DNA of 64,000 nt, taken from positions 620,001 to 684,000 of the forward strand of contig NC_016520.1 in assembly GCF_000236905.1 (NCBI RefSeq), in the 5' to 3' direction. The notes under the pieces are model-generated. The model did not search any database, was not told where the DNA came from, and worked only from the letters and a program-made list of their open reading frames with translations. A program made the translations under genes and the position numbers. Below are positions 16,923 through 26,493 of this stretch, one piece after another. Numbering within the stretch: position 1 is the stretch's first letter; the number at the start of each line of letters is the position of its first letter. Source of the stretch: Tetrapisispora phaffii CBS 4417 (Eukaryota; Ascomycota; Saccharomycetes; Saccharomycetales; Saccharomycetaceae).

Positions 16923-18323
16923 TCCTTCATAAACGTAGTACTTGTGATTACTTGATGATTCAATTAAAACATTAAAATTTAAGTTGAAGGGTTTAAAAGG
17001 AGGGGGAGTCTGTAGTTGGTTTAATATGACTGAGGCGTCAGCGGGATTTCGAGACCTTGCACGATAAATTCCGAGATGGTGTTCAACGTTAGGATGGAGT
17101 TCAGAAATTACAGCCAACAACAACTATAATAAGTTACAACTAGATTCAAATATATAAGAAGAGTAACCAGTCTATAGTATATTAGTATATTAATATATTT
17201 TAACTAGTACCGTACAATGCGTGGTTACCCTGAAGTGCAAACGTTCGTACCAAACTACGCAACTAATGACGACAGTTTCCTACTAACTAAAGAAACTGAA
17301 CCGCATAGCCAATTTCCAGCCTATAGGTACATATAGAAATTGATCATCATAGTGATTCCTTACAACGACATAACATATTCCCAAAGAATCACATAGAGTG
17401 CTTACATTTACACCATTCCAAGTTCATTGGAAACCGAAACAATGTTTTTAATAAAAACCTGATATATATATATATTACGCATAATTAAGAAAACAGTCAC
17501 ATACAATCAATACTCACTACCCAATAGACATATATTCAGTGTTCTAATAATTCTATAATAATTAAAATAGCATCTATCTGTGTCGTTCGTTACTAGAGCC
17601 AGACACTTTTCAATTTGGACACCGCTGAAACGTATTCAGCCAATTAATTAGCATGTGACTTAATTCCAATTTCTCCACAAACCCTTATTTTTCTCCCATA
17701 GTTAAAACGAAAAACAGCGTCTATTGAATAATTTATTGATAGTATGTAACCGGTACTTCGCTGTGCTGCGCTGTGCTGCGCCGAATCACTAACTAAAAGT
17801 CTTCAATACACTACTTTTTCATGCACATAATACTGCAGTGCCGTTTCGTTTCCTGACGGCTCACGCTTCTGTTTTCTGACAACAGTTACATGCATTAGCG
17901 TATAAACGTGTCGAAATAGAACTGTTATATCAAGAATCATACATACATAATAATATCTCATATAGAACCGAAGTAATAAGGCTGTCTCTTCTTCATACAT
18001 GCAAAGCATTTACTAACAGTGCTTTTTCTTTTTCCTTTACTATTTTTTTAAGGTTCACTAATTTAATAATTTAATATTTTAATATTTTAATAATTTATGT
18101 AACATAGTATAATACAATGAAATAAATATAAAATATAATTTGTTTTAAATATAATGAATTGACAGTTAATTAGTTGGAATTATTACAATTGATTTAGAAA
18201 CATTCATTAGATATAGACTTAATTGCAATAAGATTGGGAACTAGTGTACTCTAATAGAAGGATATTTTTTGAACATATTGTTTTCAGTTTCTGAACGTAG
18301 ATAAAAAACGTCGGTCGGGTGTA
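16923..18323. promoter_or_regulatory. Divergent upstream region of the YJL147C-like gene and IDS2
   Basis: This 1.4 kb gap has stretches that are clearly less AT-rich than other spacers (about 17210-17340 and 17590-17900). It contains a 39-codon ATG ORF at 17217-17336, a (TA)-rich tract near 17462-17474, a tandem GCTGTGCTGC x2 at 17760-17779, and intron-like signals (GTATGT 17742, TACTAAC 18011, pyrimidine run then AG at 18051). No conserved gene was recognised. Confidence 0.4.
17760..17779 (+). repeat. 10-base tandem repeat
   Basis: GCTGTGCTGC occurs twice in a row and is followed by GCCG. It is a GC-rich patch inside an AT-rich intergenic region; I see no function. Confidence 0.8.
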
Positions 18324-19853
18324 ATGGAATATACTAACAAATCGATTGATGAGGGAATGGTGTTTGAAGGTGATGTTTCGTTAGAGGACGGTGATTTGGC
18401 TGAATTGGTAAGGAAATCCTGGTCAGAGCCCCAGGAAACAATTAATGATATACCGTATACAATCGATTCCCCAATTAGTTCTGCTATAGATAGTAGTTTG
18501 GGCACGAATGAATCAAGTGGGGTAACCCAAGGTAATGATCATATAGATACAACAAGTATAGCTGGAGACCAACTCGCCGATGATGACTATGTTAATATTA
18601 AAGCAAATGCCATCGACTATACAAAAGCATCAAATAGTAACAACAGTGAAGGTACTAATGGTAGCGGTGATCCGACAAACAGAGATATCTATGATTATCA
18701 ATTGTTTAAACGTCATTACAGTCTGGCAGACACAACTTCCGATGCGTTGACTGAGATTTGGAATAACTTTCAACTGGATAATAAAGAAACGACTAATAAT
18801 TCTCTGCTGTTGAGAAATGTCGAGCCGCTAAATCCACCGCTGGATATAGAAATTGATGCAGATGTCGATTTAATATATAATGACCATTCGGCTCGTCAAA
18901 GAAAAGGCTCAATAGTGGAAGTTCAATGGGTAAGACAACTATTAAACCCAAGGAGTTCTTTCTCTGGTGTCTCACAATACTCTGTTGAACCGGACTCTAT
19001 TGATAAAAATAAGTTGTGGGTCACTATAATCGATGAGAACACAACAATAGATATTATTAAATCCATAATTGTTTTGCATCAATCACTGAGACAAGTTAAT
19101 TCACGTTTCGAATTCGCTGTTTTAAATTTGATCCCATATTATACTTCCAATAAGTCAGCTATCCAAAAACTTGATTTAAAACTTTTAAATATAGCAAATA
19201 TTAGAATAATAGACGTCTCAAACGAGGTCACACATATACTAGCGTACAATGGCTCCCAAATAAATCCAAACATATCAAAACTGGCATTATTCTTACAATT
19301 TATTAATGATGACTATGAATTAATTTGTTATCTATCACCAACTTTAATGGTGACGCAAAACATCGATGAATTATTATGCAGCGAAGAAATCTGCGATAAA
19401 ATCGATAATGAAACATGTGTACTACTTACAAACAACAATGTCGATCTTGTCGGTAAAGGTGTAAACAGTTCACCAATAGAAGTTAATGAAGACGATATCG
19501 ATAATAATGAATTAGATTTAGTATTGTTCCGTCCGATTAGTGAAGTTGGCATGTGTGTTAAGGAATATTTTACTTGTTACGGTAATGAAGACATCAACCA
19601 TCAGAAACTAATGGAACAATCAAACAGTCAAATATTGAAACAACTTTTTGCAGCTTCATGGCAACATTTAAACTCTGATGGTTATCTACAACATTTAACC
19701 AGTTACGTAAAAGTTGATGACATAAACTGTAAAATACTCGATTATAGGAAACTTAAACCGTGGAATGTCGATGATAACACAAGAAAGGACATTTTACACA
19801 ACCCTCTATATGGTCATTGGTATCATACGTGGTACAATTCTATGAAAAGATAG
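18324..19853 (+). CDS. IDS2: Ids2-like Hsp90 co-chaperone / Ime2-dependent signalling protein
   Basis: A 509-residue protein (S. cerevisiae Ids2 has 469). The first 190 residues are acidic and Ser/Asn-rich, containing LEDGDLAELVRKSWSE near the N-terminus. From about residue 230 to the end it looks like a decayed family-8 glycosyltransferase (glycogenin-type) fold: LWVTIIDENTTIDIIKSIIVLHQSLRQ, FLQFINDDYELICYLSPTLM, and a C-terminal LYGHWYHTWYNSM. The usual DxD metal motif is not visible at the expected place, consistent with a non-enzymatic role. Position between the YJL147C-like gene and TIM17, on the plus strand, matches YJL146W. In S. cerevisiae Ids2 promotes meiotic Ime2 signalling and aids Hsp90. 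Confidence 0.75.
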   Translation: MEYTNKSIDEGMVFEGDVSLEDGDLAELVRKSWSEPQETINDIPYTIDSPISSAIDSSLGTNESSGVTQGNDHIDTTSIAGDQLADDDYVNIKANAIDYTKASNSNNSEGTNGSGDPTNRDIYDYQLFKRHYSLADTTSDALTEIWNNFQLDNKETTNNSLLLRNVEPLNPPLDIEIDADVDLIYNDHSARQRKGSIVEVQWVRQLLNPRSSFSGVSQYSVEPDSIDKNKLWVTIIDENTTIDIIKSIIVLHQSLRQVNSRFEFAVLNLIPYYTSNKSAIQKLDLKLLNIANIRIIDVSNEVTHILAYNGSQINPNISKLALFLQFINDDYELICYLSPTLMVTQNIDELLCSEEICDKIDNETCVLLTNNNVDLVGKGVNSSPIEVNEDDIDNNELDLVLFRPISEVGMCVKEYFTCYGNEDINHQKLMEQSNSQILKQLFAASWQHLNSDGYLQHLTSYVKVDDINCKILDYRKLKPWNVDDNTRKDILHNPLYGHWYHTWYNSMKR

Positions 19854-20378
19854 TACCGTCTATAAATCGAATGAAACGTTACTAGCATCTATCACAAATA
19901 TAACATAACAGGGAAATAAGCTATATATTTTTAACAATATTGTTTATCAAACATGAAAGGAATACCTTCTGTTAATTAATAAATTATAATATACAGAAAC
20001 TAAGTAAGCTTACCTACAACCTAACATAGTATTGTAACTTCCACTGATTTAGCTGTATTTATTTTTACACAGCAATGTTGTGCTTTTGTAGCGGTGCTAA
20101 AAGTTACCCGACATGCAATTTCGGTGAATGGGTTGAAGTTTATATATTTGAAAAATGTTGGCACAGTGCAACTATTAATTGTCCATTATTAAAAATATAA
20201 TTAATCATAACGCTAAATACAGTTTAAAACATTGTAAAACTATAAAGCAACTTATATTATTTATAAATTGTCCTGAGGTACATGCTCAAGAAGTTTGTTC
20301 AATATAGCCTTTTTCTTGAAGTCAAACTAACTTAGTCAACCAAATATTTTATTTAATAAATCTATTGATTATAGTATA
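19854..20378. promoter_or_regulatory. TIM17 upstream region
   Basis: A 525-base spacer after IDS2. It holds TTACCCG at 20104-20110, a match to the Reb1 core, about 270 bases before the TIM17 ATG. SFH5 and YJL144W, which lie here in S. cerevisiae, are absent. Confidence 0.45.
20104..20110 (+). promoter_or_regulatory. Reb1-type site upstream of TIM17
   Basis: TTACCCG is the Reb1 core (TTACCCGG less its last base). Reb1 opens chromatin at many yeast promoters. Confidence 0.45.
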
Positions 20379-20864
20379 ATGTCCGCTGATCATTCAAGAG
20401 ATCCATGTCCAATTGTCATTTTAAATGATTTTGGTGGTGCCTTTGCTATGGGTGCCATTGGTGGTTTAGTTTGGCATGGTATAAAGGGGTTTAGAAATTC
20501 TCCATTAGGTGAGCGTGGTATAGGGGCTGTAAGCTCTATTAAAGCTCGTGCTCCAGTAGTAGGAGGTAACTTTGGTGTATGGGGTGGTTTGTTCTCCACC
20601 TTTGATTGTGGTGTGAAAGCAGTTAGAAAGAGAGAAGATCCATGGAATGCGATCATTGCCGGTTTCTTTACTGGTGGTGCTTTAGCTATTAGAGGCGGTT
20701 GGAAACATACCAGAAATAGTGCTATCACTTGTGCCTGTCTACTGGGCGTTATTGAAGGTGTTGGTTTGATGTTTCAAAGATATGCAGCATGGCAAGCTAA
20801 ACCTATGGCTCCTCCATTACCTGAAGGTGCAGGATCTTCTCAAGCTCAACCATTACAAGCTTAA
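20379..20864 (+). CDS. TIM17: TIM23-complex presequence translocase subunit Tim17
   Basis: A 161-residue protein, nearly identical to S. cerevisiae Tim17 (158) over most of its length. The start [20 protein letters not shown] is essentially unchanged. The four hydrophobic segments of the Tim17/22/23 fold are present, with Gly-rich GxxxG packing ([56 protein letters not shown]). C10 and C77, which form the structural disulfide in yeast, are kept, as are C118 and C120. Tim17 lines the lateral protein path in the mitochondrial inner membrane. Variation is confined to the Pro/Gln-rich C-terminus. Confidence 0.99.
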   Translation: MSADHSRDPCPIVILNDFGGAFAMGAIGGLVWHGIKGFRNSPLGERGIGAVSSIKARAPVVGGNFGVWGGLFSTFDCGVKAVRKREDPWNAIIAGFFTGGALAIRGGWKHTRNSAITCACLLGVIEGVGLMFQRYAAWQAKPMAPPLPEGAGSSQAQPLQA

Positions 20865-21510
20865 ACTATTTTGTAATGGTATGATGAGAAGTACGACGTT
20901 TGTCATATAAGTGAATATAATTATCCTTTTTCTGGCATTAATTTTAAAGGATGTTTGCTTCAAGTTCATGGGTTATTTTCAAACTCCACAATTCATGTTA
21001 TAAAGAACGATCAAAGGATATATGGATGAGTATATACCGCATTATATCCACCATTAATGAATTTTAATATATCATGTATATAAGAAAATAGATTAAATAT
21101 TTTAATTTAATGATCAATAAATATTAAAAATTATCTACACTGCTTAGAGAATAAGTTTTATAATGCGTCGTATTAGCATTGACAGCATTAAAGAAACATA
21201 ATAATCAAATTAATTTTAGTCAATTTTGTTTTAACATCAAACAACGTGTTTTACTTTAAAAAAACACTAAGTGCATCATAATTATGAGTTATAAAACAGG
21301 CATGTTGCGAGAATATATATTATCATGATCGGGGAATTAATATATTTTACAATTAAAATTCAAATTATAATTACAGTAATTAAACGAATGATATAAACTG
21401 ACTAGTCAGTTTGAAATATTTTAATTTAACTTAATATTTGATTTAAAATGTAATATAAATGAATGACTACTAAATAGTAATATGCTCTTTTATTAAATGA
21501 CGGATTATAT
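20865..21510. terminator. Convergent 3' regions of TIM17 and the KTR gene
   Basis: A 646-base AT-rich gap between converging genes. It contains no ORF. A perfect 18-base palindrome at 21395-21412 could form a hairpin. In S. cerevisiae the H/ACA RNA snR42 lies near KTR2; I could not recognise it here by eye. Confidence 0.35.
21395..21412. repeat. 18-base perfect palindrome
   Basis: AAACTGACTAGTCAGTTT equals its own reverse complement. It sits about 100 bases beyond the stop codon of the KTR-family gene in a convergent gap. Confidence 0.85.
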
Positions 21511-22833
21511 TTACTCTTTAACAAATGTTTTTCCATTTCCGTGAATCCAGTATTTCGGCAGACAACTGTTAGGTTGAATATCGATGTTCAGTTTATCGTC
21601 AAAATCACACTGGCATTTTTGTTTAATACGTAAATAATAAGAAACTGGACAAGTTTTAAAAGGTAAATGTTGGTAACCAATTTCATCAAAATGAATAATT
21701 TCTTCTTTATTCAATAATATAGATGCTGCTATTGTATGTACAGGCGCGTCTCCCCATCTTTCGGAGTAAAATCCCATCTTAGAATCAAGTAATTCAAAAT
21801 ATTTTAAATATGCTTCACTTCTAAAGAAGTTTAAGTTACCAATTTCAAAGTTCGACCAGAAATGACATAGATTATAATCTGAGGAACTTACCACACTAAC
21901 TCCCCATGATCTACTAGTATCTTTATTGGTGATGAAATCATACATGTTCTTATTGTTATCTATACCAAATTCATCTTGGTATACTTCAATATATTCTTCA
22001 ACTGCTTCCCATAGTGACGGTATTGTCTCTTCATATTCATATGTCGATATCACAAAACCATATTTATAGTCTTTATCATGCATTACTTTGAAAGGATCAT
22101 ATGGAAAATCACAGAAATATTCAACATCGGGTTCAACTCTAAAATAATAATCGTATTTCTGTAATAATTCATGTCTAAAGAAAAATCCAGAATTGAAACG
22201 GCACATATTCCTGTAAGATAATGAACCACCGTAAACCATACCTTGTTCTTCCATGATACTCAACGATATATTTAACGATGTTTTATCATTTCCTTCTGGA
22301 TAATCCCAATGCTCAGTCGGAATTACACCGTGGTAAACGTCACCACTCGCCATTGCAGTCGTTGACTCAATGAATTGAGTATCGAATGGGACATCATTTA
22401 GAAATACCCAATCATAGTGATAATTTTTATTAAACCTATCTTCTAAAGATCTCATAGAATGCAGCACGCCCGGAAGTTCCCAATTCCTAGTTAGCATGAA
22501 GATGGTTGCATTTTGTTTAATTATTTGACCATTGTCATCTAATATGATTTCATCTACTGGGTCATCTCTGTATAAAACATTGGCATCATATGTATTTGTT
22601 GAGAATTTTAATCTATCATAAAGTGATCTTTGCGTTATATCTAAATATTTATTCTTAATTTCGTTAGATTTTTCGAAAAAATATTCATCATTATAAATAA
22701 ATAATGATTTGTAAAGTTGATCAAAATTGGCATTTGAATATACGCTATTAGTGCAAATAGGATATAAAATATCCCATATAAGTGCAAAAATTGTTGAAAC
22801 AATAAATATTAATGAGTATGAAGTGCATTTCAT
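21511..22833 (-). CDS. KTR-family alpha-1,2-mannosyltransferase (GT15), YUR1/KTR2-like
   Basis: A 440-residue type II membrane protein. Residues about 5-27 (YSLIFIVSTIFALIWDILYPI) form the signal anchor, and the catalytic domain would face the Golgi lumen. GT15 signatures are clear: IFMLTRNWELPGVLHSMRSLEDRFN, YRVEPDVEYFCDFPYDPF (metal/donor region), YNLCHFWSNFEIGNLNFFRS and GFYSERWGDAPVHTIAASILL. These enzymes add mannose from GDP-mannose to N- and O-linked glycans. Its place between TIM17 and a glycogenin fits both YUR1 (YJL139C) and its duplicate KTR2 (YKR061W). I cannot decide between them, so no symbol is given. Confidence 0.93.
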   Translation of the reverse strand: MKCTSYSLIFIVSTIFALIWDILYPICTNSVYSNANFDQLYKSLFIYNDEYFFEKSNEIKNKYLDITQRSLYDRLKFSTNTYDANVLYRDDPVDEIILDDNGQIIKQNATIFMLTRNWELPGVLHSMRSLEDRFNKNYHYDWVFLNDVPFDTQFIESTTAMASGDVYHGVIPTEHWDYPEGNDKTSLNISLSIMEEQGMVYGGSLSYRNMCRFNSGFFFRHELLQKYDYYFRVEPDVEYFCDFPYDPFKVMHDKDYKYGFVISTYEYEETIPSLWEAVEEYIEVYQDEFGIDNNKNMYDFITNKDTSRSWGVSVVSSSDYNLCHFWSNFEIGNLNFFRSEAYLKYFELLDSKMGFYSERWGDAPVHTIAASILLNKEEIIHFDEIGYQHLPFKTCPVSYYLRIKQKCQCDFDDKLNIDIQPNSCLPKYWIHGNGKTFVKE

Positions 22834-24223
22834 AATTTTAACTACAAGAACAAAAAAAAGAGAAACAATAAAGTATAAAATAAAGAAAACTGAAGTTTTC
22901 TAATAATTTATTTCAACATAAAATATTTATTACTACTCGTAAAAACCTTTTATTGTTTGAAGTCTCTTGTGTTAATTAAATTGTCGATATTGATTTCAAA
23001 GGTGAATTAATATTAAACATCAAATGTAATGTCTTATAGATCAGTAGATGCATGCACCTCTTATATACATCTGTTTATTGAATATTCTATCTTAGCAAGC
23101 GGTTTATTAATATATAGTTGTGAATCAACTGATCAATATTCTACGATAGCTAAAAAAATGCCCAGAGATATTATGTTATAATATTGAATTATTTATTACA
23201 ACCTTGTGTAGAATGATTTCTTTTCTCGAATCAAGTCATCGAAGTATTGTTATTCTAACACACACCAGTACTACTCTCTATAGAAAATAAAATAATTTGA
23301 TTCAAAAATGTAACATAATAATAGCACAATCAGTCACTACGTAATGGACCAAGAAGTGAAAAGAGATTCTATATATAGGATAACGCATTCGAAATTCATG
23401 ATAAAATTTTAATGATTAGATTAACAAAGGTGAAAGAGTACATCTGATTATACTAGAATACAAAATCCTGCTACCACATTATACTTAGACAATAGATAAT
23501 AGTTTGCTAATTACCATACAAAGAAATGAAGCGAAATAATAACAGTCTATTTATTTTCATAAAACCAATTATTAAACTGATATTTATGAGATCAAATCTT
23601 TCTTACCTTAGAAAGTACTGATGAAAGAAGATGGGTACAGAAAGAGCATTAATTAATAAAAAGTCATCTTAGTTCTAAAAAGGATCAGAGCAAGGTGTTG
23701 ATATTAGTAGTTAAACCGGTGTTGGGAGTGGTAGGTTATCAGATGTCGTTGATTTGTACTGCTTGTTATTAATTAACTAACCAAAAAATAAAAACGCAAA
23801 AAAAAAAATGTATGCTAGATTTCATTGCATTCATTATGAATACAGCCTTGAAATCTAAAAAGGACAAGTCCTTCTGTGAAGTTTTTCAATTATTTGTCAG
23901 ATTTCTTCACTTTGTGGTCCGCTTAATTCCTTTGTTCGATTGTAAAGCCTCTATTTTGAGGTTTATTATTGTATTTCTACGAGTGTGTTACTAGGGAAGT
24001 ATACATTATTACATTATTATGTTATTTTTACTATATTATTAAAAACTGGAAGACGTTAGATCACTGATTGTTACAAGTTTCGAATAGGGCTTTAGTTTTT
24101 GATGCATTATGTGTTTTTTTCGGAATACATGAATACATGAATATATGAATTTATTAATATATTAATATATTACATTGGGTTGAAAGACAACAGTATAATA
24201 ATTTATTTTTCATTTTACTCATT
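22834..24223. promoter_or_regulatory. Upstream region of the KTR gene and 3' flank of the glycogenin gene
   Basis: A 1.39 kb gene-free stretch. The only ORF of note (23812-23994, 60 codons, plus strand) has no recognisable feature and is probably chance. In S. cerevisiae an eIF4A gene (TIF1 or TIF2) lies here; no remnant is visible. Short imperfect ATACATGA repeats occur at 24124-24150. Confidence 0.4.
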
Positions 24224-25849
24224 TCAGTCATCTTCAGGGAAAGTTCTAGTTACTGTATTCAAATAATCTGTGTTTTCCCATTCAAAAATAGGCGGAATAT
24301 TATGTCGTTTATTATTAGTACTATTATTATCGGATTTTTTCTTTGGTGGCATCTGAGTTTGAGGTGCCGATGACGGTTGCAAGGTTGTTGTTGTGTATTT
24401 TGTTTTATCTTGTCGTTGCAAATTGAGATTACCATTTGTATCGTCAGGAAATACTCTTTCAGTTTCTTCTAAGTAATTAGTTTTTTCCCAATCAAAAACA
24501 GTTGTTCCATTTTTAGTTCCATCCTCTAAAAATGTGTTTTTTCTAAGTTGTTCTTTGGGTAGTGGTGCCACAAGTTGGTTTAATGGCATTTCTTTACCAT
24601 ATATTATATTATCAGATGCTCTTTCAATCGGATGTGTTGCCATGAAAGAGATGTTGTTATTAACAGTATCTAATTCATCTTTCTTTTCATACGTTATTAA
24701 TACGTTGTTACGATATAATGCAGTATTTGGTACAGACTCATTGCCGGATTTGAACTGTAGTTCTTTGAAATCAACGCTCTGGCTAATAACAGTGCTGGAT
24801 GAAGGTTCATTTGGTGATTCTTGTATAATATGTTCCACGAAATCAGATTTAGCTTTATTTTCATTAAATTGAGCTGGAACTTGAATATTATTATCCTTTT
24901 GGGATTCAGTTTTATGATTTTTCAATAATTGATTTAAACAGTGACTATCGATATCATTTATTGAAGAATTAAGATTTATTTTTTGCATATAGTTGAGTAA
25001 CAGGTAATCTAGTTGGAATTCTCTATACATATTTTTCCACATATTGGAATATTCATTTTCATCCCTACTACCATCAGTAATTCTCCAAGGTTTATTCACA
25101 CCAATAAAATGAACGCATTGGATCTCATTTTTAAAATAGTTCAATGCTGGTGAATATTGATAGCCATTGTTTGGTATTGTTATATTATACACAAATGGTA
25201 ATCTCAATAGGCTATATTTGGATAGTCTACTTTTAGATAATTTATGAAAAAAAGGATTAAAGAATTGGTTTAAAATACCTTGATCTGAGGAGTCTAATGA
25301 AATATTGTTTAGAGCAAAATTAGTTAATTCATCGTATACCTCCAAATCTGGTATGATCACCATTACTCCAGAATTAAACATGTCTGGCCATCCTATATCA
25401 GAACTTGCTGAAATCTGGTACTTAGTTTGTACTTTAGTATCTTGTAGAATATTATTAAAAAACAGATTTTGTATGGGAAGAGTGTCACAATCTAAGTAAA
25501 CAATTTTTTCGAATTCAACTAAACTCCATAGTTTAAGCTTGATTACTGCAAAAAGTAATTCTGGTCTATTTAGTAAGTTTTTATTGCTTTTATTTAAACC
25601 TTCGATCAATTGTTGACCATTCAATGGACGAATCTGGATGATATTATCAAACAATTTATTTAGTAGTTCCTTGACTTCTTCAGATATGTCATTTTTCCAT
25701 AATGATTCATTGACAAGTAAAACTACCTTGAATTTTACTGTGCACTCCGTACTTGATAAAACTTTGTTAATTCGAGTTCCTAGTGTAAATACACCTGGTA
25801 AATAATCCAATGAATACAATAATGTGCATACAGCAGTTTCTCCCTTCAT
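24224..25849 (-). CDS. Glycogenin glucosyltransferase (GLG1/GLG2-like)
   Basis: A 541-residue protein, ATG at 25847-25849, between the sizes of yeast Glg2 (380) and Glg1 (616). The GT8 domain covers about residues 1-280: TAVCTLLYSLDYLPGVFTLG at the start, the metal-binding DxD as YLDCDTLP (D120, D122), SSDIGWPDMFNSGVMVI, and HFIGVNKPW. The C-terminal half is low-complexity and ends with two copies of an F-[DE]-W-E-x-T-x-Y-L motif (452-470 and 522-541), each with a Tyr (459, 529) that could accept glucose. It primes glycogen synthesis by self-glucosylation and recruits glycogen synthase. GLG1 and GLG2 are duplicates, and context fits both. Confidence 0.93.
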   Translation of the reverse strand: MKGETAVCTLLYSLDYLPGVFTLGTRINKVLSSTECTVKFKVVLLVNESLWKNDISEEVKELLNKLFDNIIQIRPLNGQQLIEGLNKSNKNLLNRPELLFAVIKLKLWSLVEFEKIVYLDCDTLPIQNLFFNNILQDTKVQTKYQISASSDIGWPDMFNSGVMVIIPDLEVYDELTNFALNNISLDSSDQGILNQFFNPFFHKLSKSRLSKYSLLRLPFVYNITIPNNGYQYSPALNYFKNEIQCVHFIGVNKPWRITDGSRDENEYSNMWKNMYREFQLDYLLLNYMQKINLNSSINDIDSHCLNQLLKNHKTESQKDNNIQVPAQFNENKAKSDFVEHIIQESPNEPSSSTVISQSVDFKELQFKSGNESVPNTALYRNNVLITYEKKDELDTVNNNISFMATHPIERASDNIIYGKEMPLNQLVAPLPKEQLRKNTFLEDGTKNGTTVFDWEKTNYLEETERVFPDDTNGNLNLQRQDKTKYTTTTLQPSSAPQTQMPPKKKSDNNSTNNKRHNIPPIFEWENTDYLNTVTRTFPEDD

Positions 25850-26493
25850 TTTTAATTTATTTAAATATTCTTGTATTAGAAATACCTCACACTTTCTTTC
25901 TAAAATATGTTGAAATACACAAAACTTTGAGGTAAAGGTTCCTTATATATAAGATGAAGAACCTTTGATTTTTAATGAAATCCACAAAGCAAATATTACC
26001 TAAAAGTTGTAGTTCAGTACGATTTACACAGAACCCTGGTCATTATAAACATAAATTACATCTGAGTTGAAGGTGAACGATTGGAACTTTTCTTTACTCC
26101 ACTCAAATCAATAAAAAATATTTAGAGTTTAGAAATGATTGCTAGTCAAAACAATCTGCATGAATTGTAAACGAAAACGATGACTATCTTTGCCCGAATG
26201 CGGGAAGATAATTAAAAATGGAAAGGTAAAATAAACACTTGATGTAAAGAGTACTTGCTTCTAATATTTAAATTGTAATCGACAATGGCAATGGTTCCAG
26301 TTAAATAATAAAGTTTATATTAAAGAATCATGTCATGTATCTGAAGTTCCACATATTGTGAGTATATTAATGCAGTATACAAATTGTAAAATGAATGATG
26401 GCAGTATATATAAATAAGTTCATCGTAAATATATATATGTTGATTTATTGTTCAAAAAGGCTTCTTTATTTCAAGGAGTTGGGGGATCAAAAC
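25850..26493. promoter_or_regulatory. Glycogenin upstream region and TRM2 3' flank
   Basis: A 644-base spacer with no ORF. The ribosomal protein gene RPS21, found between these two genes in S. cerevisiae, is absent; no piece of its coding sequence could be seen. No clear CCCCT stress element was found. Confidence 0.4.

Noticed and set aside
17803..18009. 68-codon ATG frame on the minus strand upstream of IDS2
   Set aside because: No recognisable motif and an irregular composition; probably chance.
23812..23994. 60-codon plus-strand frame in the KTR-glycogenin gap
   Set aside because: Short, hydrophobic by composition, preceded by an A-run, with no recognised homologue.
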